Source: Asterionellopsis glacialis
Lineage: Eukaryota; Bacillariophyta; Plagiogrammaphyceae; Rhaphoneidales; Asterionellopsidaceae
DNA length: 46,825 nucleotides
Reading direction: 5' to 3'
NCBI GenBank assembly: GCA_014885115.2
Contig: WKLE02001272.1
Coordinates: forward strand, 3,779 to 50,603
In this document: piece after piece, positions 1 to 11,511 of the stretch
Position numbering within the stretch: position 1 is the stretch's first letter
Layout: each line of letters starts with the position of its first letter
The notes under the pieces: model-generated
Told to the model about the DNA's origin: nothing
Databases searched by the model: none
Seen by the model: only the letters and a program-made list of their open reading frames with translations
Program-made: the position numbers and the translations under genes

Positions 1-1
1 G

Positions 2-1010
2 GAAGAAGCGAGACAAAGAGCCAAAGACGAAGAAGCACGATTAGCCGAGGAGGCAAGGGTGAGAGAAGAAGAAGTACGTCTTGCCCAGGAAGCTCGACTT
101 AGAGAGGAGGCTAGGATTGCTCAAGAAGCGCGATTGGCTGAGGAGGCGAGACTTATGGAAGAAGCTAAACGTCTAGCAGAAGAGGCGAGACTTGCTGAAG
201 AAGCTAGACTGGCAGAGCTGGAAAGGGTACGGGCTGAAGAAGAAGCACGACGGGCAGAGCAGGCTAGATTGGCTGAGGAAGCTCGACTGGCAGAAGAAGC
301 AAGAATAGCGAAAGAGCGATTAGCGGAAGAGGCGAGACTTGCAGAGGAGGCCAGAGTAGCGGAGGAAGCTAGATTGGCCGAGGAAGCAAGGGCTAAAGAA
401 GAAGAGGCAGCCCGACTGGCAGAAAAAGCAAGAATAGCCGAAGAACTTCGATTAGCGGAAGAGGCTAGATTAGCTGAGGAAGCTCGAGTAGCAGAGGAGC
501 TTAGACTTGCTGAAGAAGCTAGATTGGCTGAGGAAGCTCGACTAGCAGAGGAAGCAAGATTGGAAGCAGAAGCAAGGGCCAAAGCAGAAGAGGAAGCTCG
601 ACTGGAAGAGGCAGCAAGGCTTAGAGCAGAACAGGAAGAACAAGCTCGTTTAGAGGCAGAAGCTAGAGCAGCAGAGGAAGCAGCTCGTTTAGCGGAAGAA
701 GCTAGATTGGCAGAAGAAGAACAAGCTCGATTGGAAGCAGAAGTAAGAGCTAAAGCAGAAGAGGAGGCTCGACTTGCTGAAGTGGCACGACTAGAAGCAG
801 AAGCTGCAGAGGAAGCGCGGTTAGCAGAGGAAGCCAGGGTAGCTGAAGAAGCACGACTAGCAGAAGAAGCACGATTACAAGCGGAAGAGGAGGCTCGACT
901 TGCTGAAGAGGCAAAAGCAGTAGAAAAGGCTAGAATTCAAGCAGAGGAAGAGGCAAGGCGAGCGGAGGAAGCAAGAATAAAGGAAGAAGCTCGCTTAGCA
1001 GCAGAAAAAG
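2..1010 (+). repeat. Coding minisatellite of Ala-Glu-Glu-Ala-Arg-Leu units
   Basis: About 1 kb of the golgin exon is built from diverged 18-21 base units (for example gctgaagaagctagattggc) that encode AEEARL and variants with K, V, I or Q. The unit length and synonymous positions vary, so the array is old and kept at protein level rather than a fresh tandem expansion. It predicts a long, highly charged single alpha-helix or coiled coil. Confidence 0.9.
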
Positions 1011-3151
1011 CCCAGCGGGAGGCAGAAGCTCGTACTAGATCTAATCAAGCAGCTCCATCATCGAGTCAAACAGAAGAAGAAAAGAAAGAAATCGGTCCTT
1101 CTCCTCCCCCGCCGCCACCACCGTTACCACCAAATGCCTATCCAACTTCTGCCCAGCCAGATCCAGATGCTGCCGCACGGATAATGACCCTCGAACAAAA
1201 ACTGAAGGAAACCGAAGTAGAGTCAAATTTTCGGTTTGAAGAATTGCAAAAGAAAATGCAAAGTGACGATGCTGCGTACAGAGAGTATATACTGCAGTTA
1301 GAGCAAAAATTACAAGAGCAAGAAGTATCGTCGAAACAACGAGTAAAACAGCTCGAACAACAAATTGTGCAAGATAGAAATGACGCGGAAGAGCGTATGG
1401 GCGCAATGCAAAGAAAACAAGGAGAAACTGAAGCTGCCAATCGACGAATTGAGCAATTAGAGCAAGAGTCAAAATTACTATCACAACAATTGGACCATGC
1501 GGAACGGCATGTTCTTGAATTGCAGGAAGAGGCTGCGGAGCGTTTAGACAGCGAAGAGCAATGGCAAGGTTCGCTCGTCGAACAACAGAAAGAACAAAAC
1601 TTATTGTTGCAACAAGCAGAAGTTGCCGCTGAAGAAGCCGAGTTACTACGGAAACAAACCGAAGATCGATGTTTGTTATTGGAACAAGAGCTTGAAAAGG
1701 AACGATCTACTGCGATGCAACAAGTGGAACAACTGCAACAATTATTGCAAGAATCCCAGGCACAGACTGCTAGTGTTGAATCAGAAATGAGGAAGACACT
1801 CAAAAAGAAAGAGACTGCATTATCCAAGTCTCAAAAGCAACAAGAACGTGCTGTTCAAATGGCCGAGGACAAAATGGCACGATCCATGGCAATGTTGGAT
1901 GAACGTGATTCTGAAATTGAAAATCTCAAAACAGTCATTGCTGACTTGCGAGCAACCGTATCCAACAACGAAAAGGGCGCGAAAGAAGTTGAAGAAGAAG
2001 CCGATGAGTTACACGCAGAAAATGAAGAACTTATTCAGCGATTGCATGCCATGGAAAACGAACGAAATGAAATGACCAGCAAACTTTTAGAAATGCAGTC
2101 AGACCATGAGAAACTTGAAGGATTACAGGTATGTGTTTGTTCATATGTTGCACTGTGATGATGGGTTACGAACTCGTGGAGAATTCGTTTTGTTTTAAAC
2201 CTATGTTTTTGTTTTTGATCACCTGTTGTACCAGATGGAACTTCATTTGCTAAAGGAAGAACGTGAAAGAGATAGAGCCGACAAGCAATCAACTACAGAA
2301 TCACTAGAAAACAACCATGCGAAGGTAGCGGCCGAACGTGATGCAGCCTTGGCAGAAGCTAGAGATTTGGAACAACAGCTTGCTGCGGCCCGTGCAGATT
2401 TGGATGTAGCCCGAGCTGATGCAGAGCGTGCAGCAACCTCTAGCGGTAATCTTCAATACGCTCTCGAGGCATTTCAAGCCGAGCGAGATGCTGAAATTGG
2501 AATTTTTGAAGAACAACGCAAAGAACAAGAGGAAGCGACTGCAGCAGCACATGCTGCAGCGATTCTGGCTATCAACGAAACGAATCAAGCTCAGATGAAT
2601 CAATTCCAAGAGGCTGCAGATACAGCTGTTAAGAATGTCATGGCTGAAGTGAACTCCTTGGAAACAAAATGCGAGGTAAGAATTGATATGTACTTTATTG
2701 TGACGGCCCAGAGCATTGTGTGTGTACGCGCGCTTTAGAGCAAACCTCAAACAAATGCCTTGGTTGCTTCTTGGTACTGCTTTATTTGTAGGCACAACGA
2801 AAGGAGAATGTACAGTTGCGCCGTTCTCTAGACGAGGCTATTCACAGGTTGTCACTAAACCAAGAAGATGTTGTAGATAGGACATTGATGAAGAACATAT
2901 TGTTGGATTGGTTTTCGAAAAGCGGAAAGGGTAAGAAACAAGTTTTGGAGGTTATGGCTAGTTTACTTCACTTTACCGAAGAAGAGAAGGATCACATACA
3001 TCTTACAGGATTTAATCTGGACAAGGTTGTTGAAGCTGTCGCAGCACCACTGCCACCTCCTAAGGCTGATGTCGAAACCTTGGAAGGAGACAATGTACGA
3101 GAAAAATGGGTCAATTTCCTTTTGTCTGAAACAGATGGAGATAACAATTAG
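2..3151 (+). CDS. Golgin-like coiled-coil protein with C-terminal GRAB/GRIP-type domain, 5' partial
   Basis: Three exons are supported: 2-2128, 2235-2675 and 2792-3151. Both introns are GT-AG and phase 0 (GTATGT...CCAG and GTAAGA...TGTAG). The frame is open to the window edge, so the true start lies upstream; about 975 residues are visible. The first ~340 residues are a degenerate repeat of units such as AEEARLAEEARL. A proline run (PPPPPPPLPP) and a long heptad-type coiled coil follow. The C-terminus (about 2870-3010) contains RTLMKNILLDWF and then EVMASLLHFTEEEK, which resembles the GRAB domain of GMAP-210/Rud3 golgins more than a classic GRIP domain, because the key GRIP tyrosine is replaced by Leu. 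Family knowledge: such golgins tether vesicles at the Golgi by binding ARF/ARL GTPases. The golgin role is inferred from this domain and the coiled coil. Confidence 0.75.
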
Positions 3152-3225
3152 ATCAAAAATGTTACAGGCCTTTCTAGAATGACGACGGCGCTTCCTGACT
3201 CTTTGATGTGTTTCTCAATGTCTTT

Positions 3226-4188
3226 TCATGATTCTGTTGGAACTTTCTTCTCGCAGCTGTTATCGTCAGTATCATCGGCATCGTCGTCACCATTGTCAAA
3301 AAGCCCACTAGGCATACCTTGGACGAAGCTAGCAAAGAGTAGATTTTCAGATACCATAACTAGCAGTTCCCAAAGGAATAGTTTTCTCCGTGTTGTTGAG
3401 TTCACTTTTGACAATTGTCTTGCACGGTCAGCTGTACTTGTTTCAAAGTTACTTTCCATCGGCAATCCTGCCAAAACTTCCATTGCACGTGTCCCACCAC
3501 AACCAATAACAAGTGCAGCAAATGATGAATAAAAAATCCGGCGGAAAATATGTTTTGTATTTAAAATTTCAAACAACGCTGCATGGTCTAACATATAGAT
3601 GAGTGCACCCCAAAAATGTGCAACATCCGAAAGTTGACCTTGACCTAAACGAAATATTTGGGTTGTCCATACACCTGTCAAGAACATTTTAGCACAAAAC
3701 TTTTGTATACGGATAGATCCTGCACGTTTAATGATCCGTGCCATATATACCCACCCCGATACCCAAAGCAAAGTTTGTAAATGCTTAGGTAACCCTTTAC
3801 GAATAGTAAAGCTAATAGTAGCTGGAAATTTAGCTGGACGTTCAACTGTACCCATATAATACACCAAAGCGGGTAGCACACTACAACTATGGAACAAAAA
3901 TCTTGCTAGTTTCAACTCCTTCGCATCTTGAGATGTTAAGGATTTACGAAATTCTTTTCCATCCTTTTGAAATTGTTTCCATGACTTTGTTACTAAAACC
4001 ATCATGGCTTTGACATAACTAGTATTGGGACGGCTAGTAGCCGCACCGACAATGCCCGGCTCTTGGTTATGTTGCGGATAGCATTTTTGGTTGCGTTGCT
4101 GTACCTTTGGATGTCCTTGATCTTCTTCTGCACTACTAAATGACAATGACTCCGTTTCGGCAGTCAAAAGTTCTTTTTTAGAAAACAT
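3226..4188 (-). CDS. Multi-pass membrane protein, function unknown
   Basis: A single-exon frame of 320 residues starts at ATG 4188 and ends with TGA at 3226. After a polar N-terminus of about 95 residues come four or more hydrophobic stretches: around SVLPALVYYMG, LQTLLWVSGWVYMARI, SDVAHFWGALIYMLDH and IFYSSFAALVIGCGG. A last one near LLVMVSENLLFASFV precedes an acidic tail (DNGDDDADDTDD). I do not recognise the family; a peroxisomal PEX11-type protein was considered, but no diagnostic motif was seen. The gene is convergent with the golgin (74 bases between stops). It is divergent from the aldo-keto-reductase-like gene, sharing a 678-base promoter region with it. Confidence 0.7.
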   Translation of the reverse strand: MFSKKELLTAETESLSFSSAEEDQGHPKVQQRNQKCYPQHNQEPGIVGAATSRPNTSYVKAMMVLVTKSWKQFQKDGKEFRKSLTSQDAKELKLARFLFHSCSVLPALVYYMGTVERPAKFPATISFTIRKGLPKHLQTLLWVSGWVYMARIIKRAGSIRIQKFCAKMFLTGVWTTQIFRLGQGQLSDVAHFWGALIYMLDHAALFEILNTKHIFRRIFYSSFAALVIGCGGTRAMEVLAGLPMESNFETSTADRARQLSKVNSTTRRKLFLWELLVMVSENLLFASFVQGMPSGLFDNGDDDADDTDDNSCEKKVPTES

Positions 4189-4866
4189 GATAATAGACAG
4201 CTGTTTTGGGGCTTTTCACCAAACAAGGTGACCTTCTCAATCCACGGATATTTTCCCACTTTATCAATTTTCAAAGGCGGCACACACGCTGCAATAATAC
4301 TCCTTCAGTCTAACTCGACCCACTATCTTCTCAACATCGCTACCAGACAAGAAAAGAGAGCTGCAACTAATCTATGAGGGGTGTCTTTCGACGCAGATAC
4401 CAAGCGAGAGATCGGTGTCAACAAAAAATTCGTCAAAAAATGACGACACGAACTCTTTTGAAGTCACATTATTTAAGGAGAAAGACTTGACTATGTGTCT
4501 CATAAACAATAAATACAATATTAAATTCAAGTACATATTTTAAAATCGCGGAGCTCGAACAGGCAATGAGTACGTCATTCGTCATCGCGCACTGCGCGTT
4601 TCCTTTCACCTTTGTTCATGTCTCCTGCGAGCTTCAACTCCCTTCAACACCAAGAATCTTTTCCCGTTGCTGTTTTTATGTGTTCTCGTTGATGTGTCGA
4701 CATGTCATCATGGGTGTGAGTGTGTACCGTAGGTCTTGACACCGCTCATCTCTAGCAAGAGAAGAACTGCAAACCGTCCGAACTGCAACTTAAAACTTGC
4801 TTGTACAATCTTGTTGTGACTCTAGCATACATAGAGAATAGCAACAACAGCGACCAAAAGAGAACA
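4189..4866. promoter_or_regulatory. Divergent intergenic region (shared promoter)
   Basis: This 678-base stretch separates two divergently transcribed genes and must hold both 5' UTRs and promoters. I see AT-rich stretches (around 4495-4550) but no core motif I can assign with confidence. Confidence 0.4.
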
Positions 4867-6581
4867 ATGAAACTAAGTGCATCATTCTTAGTGTGGTACT
4901 GCACAAATCATGCAGTTTCTGCATTCTCAAGACCATCAGTATGGGCCAGTCACAAGTCAATGATTGCTTCCTCTTCTCCTTCATCTCTGTTCATGTCAGA
5001 TACCTTTGATGACGATGAACTTAGCAAGCTAATTGGTAAACGCGATCAAATTAAACGAAAGAAAAAGGCACCTGAACCTGAAATTAGTGACGATGATTTG
5101 CTATCAGCTCCAACAGCAGGAGATGCATTAGATTTTGATAAAATGCCTGAATTTAAAACTAAACGTACCTCACGTGCCCCCAGAAAGTCTTCTTCAGATG
5201 AAAAGGAAGACAAGAAAAAAGAACAGGAATCTGCTGAGAAATTTGTTGACTTTCTATCTGAATATGAAGATGAAAATGATTTTCATATACCTAATCGTAT
5301 CGGGTTCACAACCAGTGCATGGGGTGACGCCACCAAAGGTTTTGTCGAGGGTGGCAAATTAACTAAAAAAATGAAACGTGAAGGTAAATTTTTAGCTGGT
5401 GATTTACAAATAGCCTACAATACTCTGATGGAATCGGGCGTACCACTCGTTGAAACATCTGAATTGTATGGTTCTAACAACCGTAAATCAAAACTATCAG
5501 CACAACAGATTTTGGCGAGATGTATGGAAGAAAATACGGACTTCACACCCTTGGTAACAGATACATTTGAAGGCTCCCTCAGTAAAGTGTTGGCTAATGG
5601 TGGTGTGCGATTTGGTAGTGGATCCGTTGTTAAAGCCCTGGAGAACAGTTTAGCACGTTTGGACCAATCAACTATTGAATTATATCAAGTTGATAGCGCA
5701 CTTATTTACTTAGGTGGTAAGAGTTCACTTGCCAAGGGCTTGGCGCAATGTTTAGATAAAGGGCATTGCAATTATGTAGGAGTCAAAAATATGGGCAAAA
5801 ATGGTGTCAAAAGTATGGTTAAGAAGATGGAAAAACAAGGATACACACTAACCTCTAATCAGGTAAGTAGGCAGTGACTATTTTCATTGCTGTCCTTCAG
5901 CCTCTTAATACTGTCAACTTACACGTATTTTTGTTGTTACTGTTGCTGTCTCTTCTCTTCCCTTTAGTTTGAATTTAGTCTCACCAATCGTAAAGCATGG
6001 AAATCAGATTTGATTGATACTTGCAAAGAACTTGGGGTAATTCCTTTGGTGCGTAATCCTTTGGATGGAGGATTGGCAACTGGTAAATATACAGCTACGA
6101 ACCCTAGTGGTGGCGAGGCTGGCGGAATGGCTAAATTTAAATTCGAAACGTTGGAAAAACTGCAACCACTTCATAGTGTTCAAGAAACTGTTGCCGAAAA
6201 GGCAAGAAATCGTGTTCAACGCGAATGGAGAGACTTAAAAGATCAATACAGACGTTATGGTCCTCCGGTAAGTCTGCACGAGACTGATCAGGCTTCTTGT
6301 CATTGTGCAATCATGTACTCGCTGTCCTTTTTCATTGGATACTAACAAACTGATATTAATGTAATTCTCATGCTATCTTTGGTACTACTCAGCCAAAGAT
6401 TAATACGGACATTACAACTACGCAGGTAGCAATTAACTATGTAATTGCCAAGGGTGCCGTCCCATTGGTTGATATTACAGATCCTAAACAGGCTGAGGAG
6501 CTTTTGGGATGCCTTGGTTGGGGATTGTCAGATGAAGAAGTTGACATGTTGGATGGCGCAGCATCTTTATGTGGATATTAG
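4867..6581 (+). CDS. Aldo-keto-reductase-like protein, probably plastid-targeted, catalytic residues degraded
   Basis: Exons are 4867-5862, 5968-6267 and 6393-6581, all joined in phase 0 (GTAAGT...TTTAG, GTAAGT...CTCAG), giving 494 residues. The start is the first in-frame ATG. Residues 1-20 form a short hydrophobic signal followed by AVSAFSRP, an AxAF-type junction typical of diatom plastid preproteins. A Lys/Glu/Asp-rich linker precedes the AKR fold: IGFTTSAWG, then VETSELYG, then IELYQVDS, and a C-terminal TTTQVAINYVIAKGAVP segment. In active AKRs the second motif carries Asp and Tyr; here Asp is Glu (196) while Tyr (201) is kept. The usual Lys strand reads PLVTDTF, and the usual His after LYQ is replaced. 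It is therefore probably a non-standard or non-catalytic member. Fold call is firm, chemistry is not. Confidence 0.8.
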
Positions 6582-6803
6582 AAAAAGGATATGCTCTATT
6601 TGAACAGCATATTTTGGAAAATCCGGGAGCCATCGTGATTGACCTGAACGAATGAACGACTCCATGTACACACAGGGAAGCTGTTAGACTTCGACGATAG
6701 TTCTATCACTAGTTTTACACAGCATTGAAGGTGGTTGTTAAAAAAATCTAGATTAGTTCTTTGATACACATTTATTTTTTTATTATTGTTAGAAGATTCC
6801 CGT

Positions 6804-9800
6804 TTACCTTCTCCTACGTGATCTACCTGATTGCTTTGACTCTCTTGGTGAATACTTTGCCGATCTTCCATCCTTATTAAGTAGAACAATTTGTCGCTCG
6901 GCTTCACCATTCCCAATAGGAACTGTAATTGCCATGTACAACCCAACTTCATCTGCGGGTAAACCGATAACTCCAGCTCGCTTTCCAGCTTCAAGATCAA
7001 CTGGTTCATACTCATCATCGGGATCAGAATCATACCCGCAAACGAAGGGAACGTAATAGCCATTTGCAGCAGTCTTAGAATCCGTTGCACAGTACATCGC
7101 TCCGTCCCATCCCAATTCAATGAGCTCATCCATACTGTAACTTGCAAGATGCCGATACCTTCCACTTGGTTCTCTCCTCATAAGACTACCTCGTTCTTCG
7201 TACGGAGTTTCAACGTCTCCATCTCTTGTCGGGTGAAACGGAGTGCGCTTACCAGGTTTAACAATTCTTACTCTAGGTTCTCCTGACTTATTACGCTTGA
7301 AGTGAGTGAAACCCTGCAAAGGATCTTGCATAGTTTTCCCCGTCCGACCATAAGGATAGCAACCTTCCAGAGGACCAAAACGCTCAGATTTTATTTTCTC
7401 ATCTTTCTCAACAAAAAATGAATATCTTTCTTTGGAGATGCCTGCAAAGAAGTCTTTCAAGAATTCAGCTTTGTCAAATAATTTTGCTCTTAAATCGTAA
7501 TCAGCGTCTGACACTGCATCAAATTGCGACATCAAAGAGCCCAAACAATTTGCAATACCTTGTTGCCTCAAGTTTAGATCAGAAGAAGTGAAACTCCCAG
7601 GTGTCATGGGACGCCCACCCATAGTACGCCCTTTACGTATTTCGTCAGGATACATTACAAGTGCTTTCTCGATAATGTAGTCCCAGCCCTTACGAATTAC
7701 ATAGATGCACAAACGTCATCATCATCTTGTTGTTAGTGATCTCGAAAAAGTTAGGAACGGCAAATCTGATAACAAAATTGCGGGACTCCACTCACCAGGT
7801 GTTTCGACAACTTATTTGTAAATTCAAGTAAGATGCAACCTACAGCTGCAAAATTAGTTGGAAGTACGAAGTTCTCATCATCATCCATGCCATCTCGAGT
7901 CATGTTGATTCTAGTCAACAGATTTGAGAGACTCTGGAAGTGTTCATCACTCTTTACTTCGTCTGTAGTCCCTTCAATAATTGTGTACTCGGCAGTTTCG
8001 CCGTTGTCTTCAAAGTCATGAAGCACAAGTCTCCGATACGAGATGCTGTAGTCCTCTGGATTAATTTCATCGAGCTCTCTATACAAAGTAATCGAAAAAG
8101 ATATTCACGGACGGAACAAACAAACAGAAAGTCAGATGTGTCAATTTATCTTTTTGTTTCTAGATCTGTGTTTTGTCTTACCTGGTGAGATTGGAGCTGC
8201 GGCTGTTTTGGTTTTGAAAGCAATTGCGAACTGCATCATCGCTACCGTCCATAAAAACTCCAGATTTCGATTTTAATCGTGATGCCTCAGCCAAACTCAT
8301 CCCCCACGCAAGAGAAAAGTTTTTTGCATAAGATCCCTTGTTAGGACGTCCTCCAACCCAAACAGCTTTCGTCTTTGCAAATACCTTGTCCAAGTTATCA
8401 AGGAATGGGACAGTCAAGGTTGGGATGAATTGTTTCAATGCATTATACAGATGAAGTGTGAATCGAAGTTGTCCCATTGAATCGACAGTAGCTGACCCTA
8501 AACCAATCGAGCAAATGTAAATCCCATACAACATATAATCACCACCGATCAAAGGATTCCAAAAGGCAAATCTTTCCGCAATAGATGGATCTAAAAACTG
8601 AAGATCAAAATTATATCTAGCCTTCACTGGTTGGGCAAAGTGCACCAGATTCTTGAATAACGCGACATTCAAATAAAAAGTTGGTGCATTTTCAGGTTGT
8701 ACCTTTGGATCTGATATTGCGTCAAGTTGCGCAAATAGTTTGTTGTAAGATTGTTTGGAATAGGATGCCATGCGAGAAAGATCATTATTCCCCTGTAGTA
8801 CAAAAATCGATGTCAACATCGCATGCAGTCCAAAGGTTAGACTTATGGGGATGGGTCGAGTCCTTTCTCCATCTTTCAAATGTCTATGCAACAAGGTCAA
8901 CACAGTCATCAATTGTGATCGTTCCGGTAACATTTCAAAAGGGGCCTGTCTACAGATTTCAATGAGCTCTGGCATGATCGAGCCTGCGAAAAGTTCATCC
9001 AAATCACCACGAATACGCCTAGCCGGGTTGTTTTGTTCATCAAAGGTTGGGCCCCAAAATCCCGGACGGCCTACCAATTTCGTACTATCTTGAAGTACGT
9101 CCATCAGTTTTTGAACAATACTTTGTGTATTCAATATACAACGGTCACCTCCAATGTAGGAATTTTGTTCCAACCAAGAATGTGGAGTGATCCCTGCAGC
9201 ACCTGCGAACTGATGAATTTGTGTATTCATCCTTTCTTCCATAAGTATTTGCACCTCAAAGGATGTTAATAAGTTTATTTTTTTTGCTTCCATTTCTACT
9301 ATGGATTGCCTTAATCCTGATTTCTTGACGAACTTCTTCACTTGTAGGGGAATGCGTTCATCACCTCTATTATGGAATGCACATTCAACGATTTGAGCAA
9401 CAAAGTTCAATGTCATGTTTGGATCACTTTCCAACTTGGATGGTTTGATTTGTTTTTCAATATCTGCTATATAGCTCGGTAAATATACTAAAGACAAAAT
9501 ATGGTAGAAAGACTTGAGGTATGGATGATTGGTCATCAATTCATTTTCAGCCACAACAATGTTTTCAGTTGCCATATTGGCAGCGACAGCACATTCTGCC
9601 AGCATTTGGATAGTACTACCACCATGCTCTTCCTGCCCACGCAAATGATTTTTAAACATGCCATAATGACCATCAACTGTACCCATCAAATCTTCCATAG
9701 TACGGAATAAGGCAACAGCCTGGAATCGAGCATCGCCATTGATCAGTGTCTGTTCAATGTCATAATCACTATCTTCACCACCGTCAGGTGTTTCAGGGGC

Positions 9801-10610
9801 AGTGAATTTTGGGAAATGACGCTGACGAATTTTCTCCTCAACAAGCTCTGAATCTTCTTGCTCCTCATCCTCATCATCGAGCAGAAGGGCGTTGAATTTA
9901 CCTCCAATCTCATTTTGCACACTATCCTCACTATTTTTCTTGTTGGAATCTTTGTTCTGCTGAGAATCCAAGATAGCTACCTTGGCAACTATACGTCCAA
10001 AACGAAGGACAGAACGGCAATGACGCAATACTGCTATCATGTAACGATGACCTTCATCACCCTTGTTCATAATAGAGTCACTGCTATAATGAGTTTGGGT
10101 TAGTAATTCACGGTAGGTAATACTGGTCGTTAAATCGTCCATAATGGTCTTGGGTGTTACGATGGGGTTTGGTGGATCACCATCTAGAGATGCAATGTTT
10201 TGCTGTAAAATTTTACCAACACCCTTACGCAAATCATTTACAGCTATCATTTTGGATTCTGGCAATGATTTTTTCATCCATGTCCAGAACCGGGTAGTAG
10301 CCTGTTTATAAATTTCATAATATCCACCACCGGAACTAGCAGAAGTCCCCCCAGAGCCAGCAGCACTATTCTTTTTGCCCTTTCCTCCAAATGTGGGAAG
10401 ATTGGTAAGTCCTTTCAAGGGGTTTGTTTTAAGTTGGGCTGTTGCTCCAGCAAAAGAGCTATTGTTGGTAGAAGCTACCGATGCTGCTGGGGCATCACTT
10501 GACGTGTTTGATTTAGAGGATTTGTTATTGCCACTGCCATTTTTCTTGTTTTTCTTTTTGTTCTTGTTGGCACGTGAGCCTTTCTTCTGATTGTGGGGTC
10601 CGGGGCCCAT
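6804..10610 (-). CDS. DUF6604-type protein, three exons
   Basis: On the minus strand the exons are 10610-8182, 8078-7796 and 7688-6804. Introns are GTAAGA...TATAG (phase 2) and GTGAGT...GTAAG (phase 0), and the joined protein has 1198 residues. The first ATG in the frame is at 10610; the frame is open another ~100 bases upstream but has no ATG there. The N-terminus is low-complexity Lys/Asn/Ser-rich. From about residue 95 the segment YYEIYKQATTRFWTWM resembles the start of the DUF6604 domain found in fungi and diatoms, and the following ~600 residues look helical and well conserved in style. Exon 3 has a Pro/Arg-rich stretch and a basic C-terminus (QSGRSRRRR). No catalytic motif is evident. 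A separate gene for exon 3 is possible but the splice sites keep frame cleanly. Confidence 0.75.
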
Positions 10611-11016
10611 GTCTAGTTTTATATTTGTACCTTCAGTTTGATTGTTTGGAATAAGTTTACTTTTCTTAACGTGCCAATCACGTTCTATCAAAGTTGCAGC
10701 GCAGAATTGCACTTTTTAAGGCTATAATACAAGTAGTTAAGTTTCAACTTCTCAAGTTAGCTGTATTACTCAGTTTCAACGAAAATGGAGATAGGGCAAC
10801 GTCTTGAAAACGTCTAATAATATTATCAGATATGAGACACCTTGATTGTGTGTGTGTCTGTGTATCTTACATGTCGATAAGCTGTGCATGTTATGCTGTG
10901 TTTTAACTGTGGATCCTGACTTTAACCCGTAGAGACACGTAGAGTCACAAGTACAAATGTTTTGCTCAATTCGGGGAAAGATAAAGTAGGGGTCTGGCTA
11001 TAATGTCTGTAGACCT

Positions 11017-11115
11017 ACCAGGTAAGGTCCTAGTCTACTGAAACGTTAATAGAATACCTGGTACCCAGGTACAGTTCTACCGTACCTGGTACGGTATGTA
11101 CCAGGTATACCGGTA
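11017..11115. repeat. Cluster of ACCAGGTA/TACCTGGT inverted repeats
   Basis: The motif appears as TACCAGGTA at 11017, ATACCTGGTACCCAGGTA at 11054, GTACCTGGTAC at 11082 and GTACCAGGTATA at 11098, then TACCGGTA at 11108. Each is a near-palindrome on a GGTACC core, so the stretch can form alternative hairpins. Related motifs occur near 17083, 17120 and 41678, also intergenic. Confidence 0.75.
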
Positions 11116-11131
11116 AAACTCTCCTAATTCT

Positions 11132-11207
11132 CTAGACTCTCTCTCTCTAGAGAGAGTAGTACCGGTAGACTAGTCTCTCTCTACTCTCTAGAGAGAGAGA
11201 GAGAGAG
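11132..11207. repeat. CT/AG palindromic microsatellite
   Basis: Two adjacent runs, CTAGACTCTCTCTCTCTAG followed by AGAGAGTAG (11132-11159) and a second CT run turning into AG (11174-11207), are self-complementary around CTCTAGAG. The same design recurs at about 21826-21846, 22107-22126 and 22523-22570. Confidence 0.8.
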
Positions 11208-11511
11208 GAACTTTTTTCCGACATCACCAAAACACCCCTCAACTGTGAAATTGTTCCAGTGCCAGGCACGATTCCGAAAGAAAGTTGAAGTGGGATGGGA
11301 GCTACTAGAGATCTTGCAAAAATCAAAACGACACGTGACTCCACTACGACACAAACCGTGTTGACTTTGAAAATATTCAATACTCGTAGTCCTATCCGGC
11401 ACTTAATATTGTGAGAGAATTAGTTTTGTTCTGAACGCAATTCTATTGGAAGAACAAATAACACTGCTTCTCTCTTCACGTCATACTGGTACCAATTACC
11501 TCAACTACAAA

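Larger units (their letters stand above)
10611..11511. promoter_or_regulatory. Divergent intergenic region rich in inverted repeats
   Basis: This region lies between the starts of the DUF6604-type gene (minus) and the pathogen-related-like gene (plus). Its middle part is packed with short palindromes, described separately. No additional gene is seen. Confidence 0.5.

Noticed and set aside
121..582. Minus-strand frame rich in Ala/Ser opposite the golgin repeat
   Set aside because: It is the mirror of the repetitive coding sequence and has no independent support.
4540..4570. A minus-strand GTTCGAGCTCC stretch resembling a tRNA T-arm
   Set aside because: The flanking bases do not form the T stem and no acceptor or anticodon arm is present.
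10611..10712. Extending the DUF6604-type protein upstream to 10712
   Set aside because: The only start there would be GTG, which is not credible for a nuclear gene; ATG 10610 was used.
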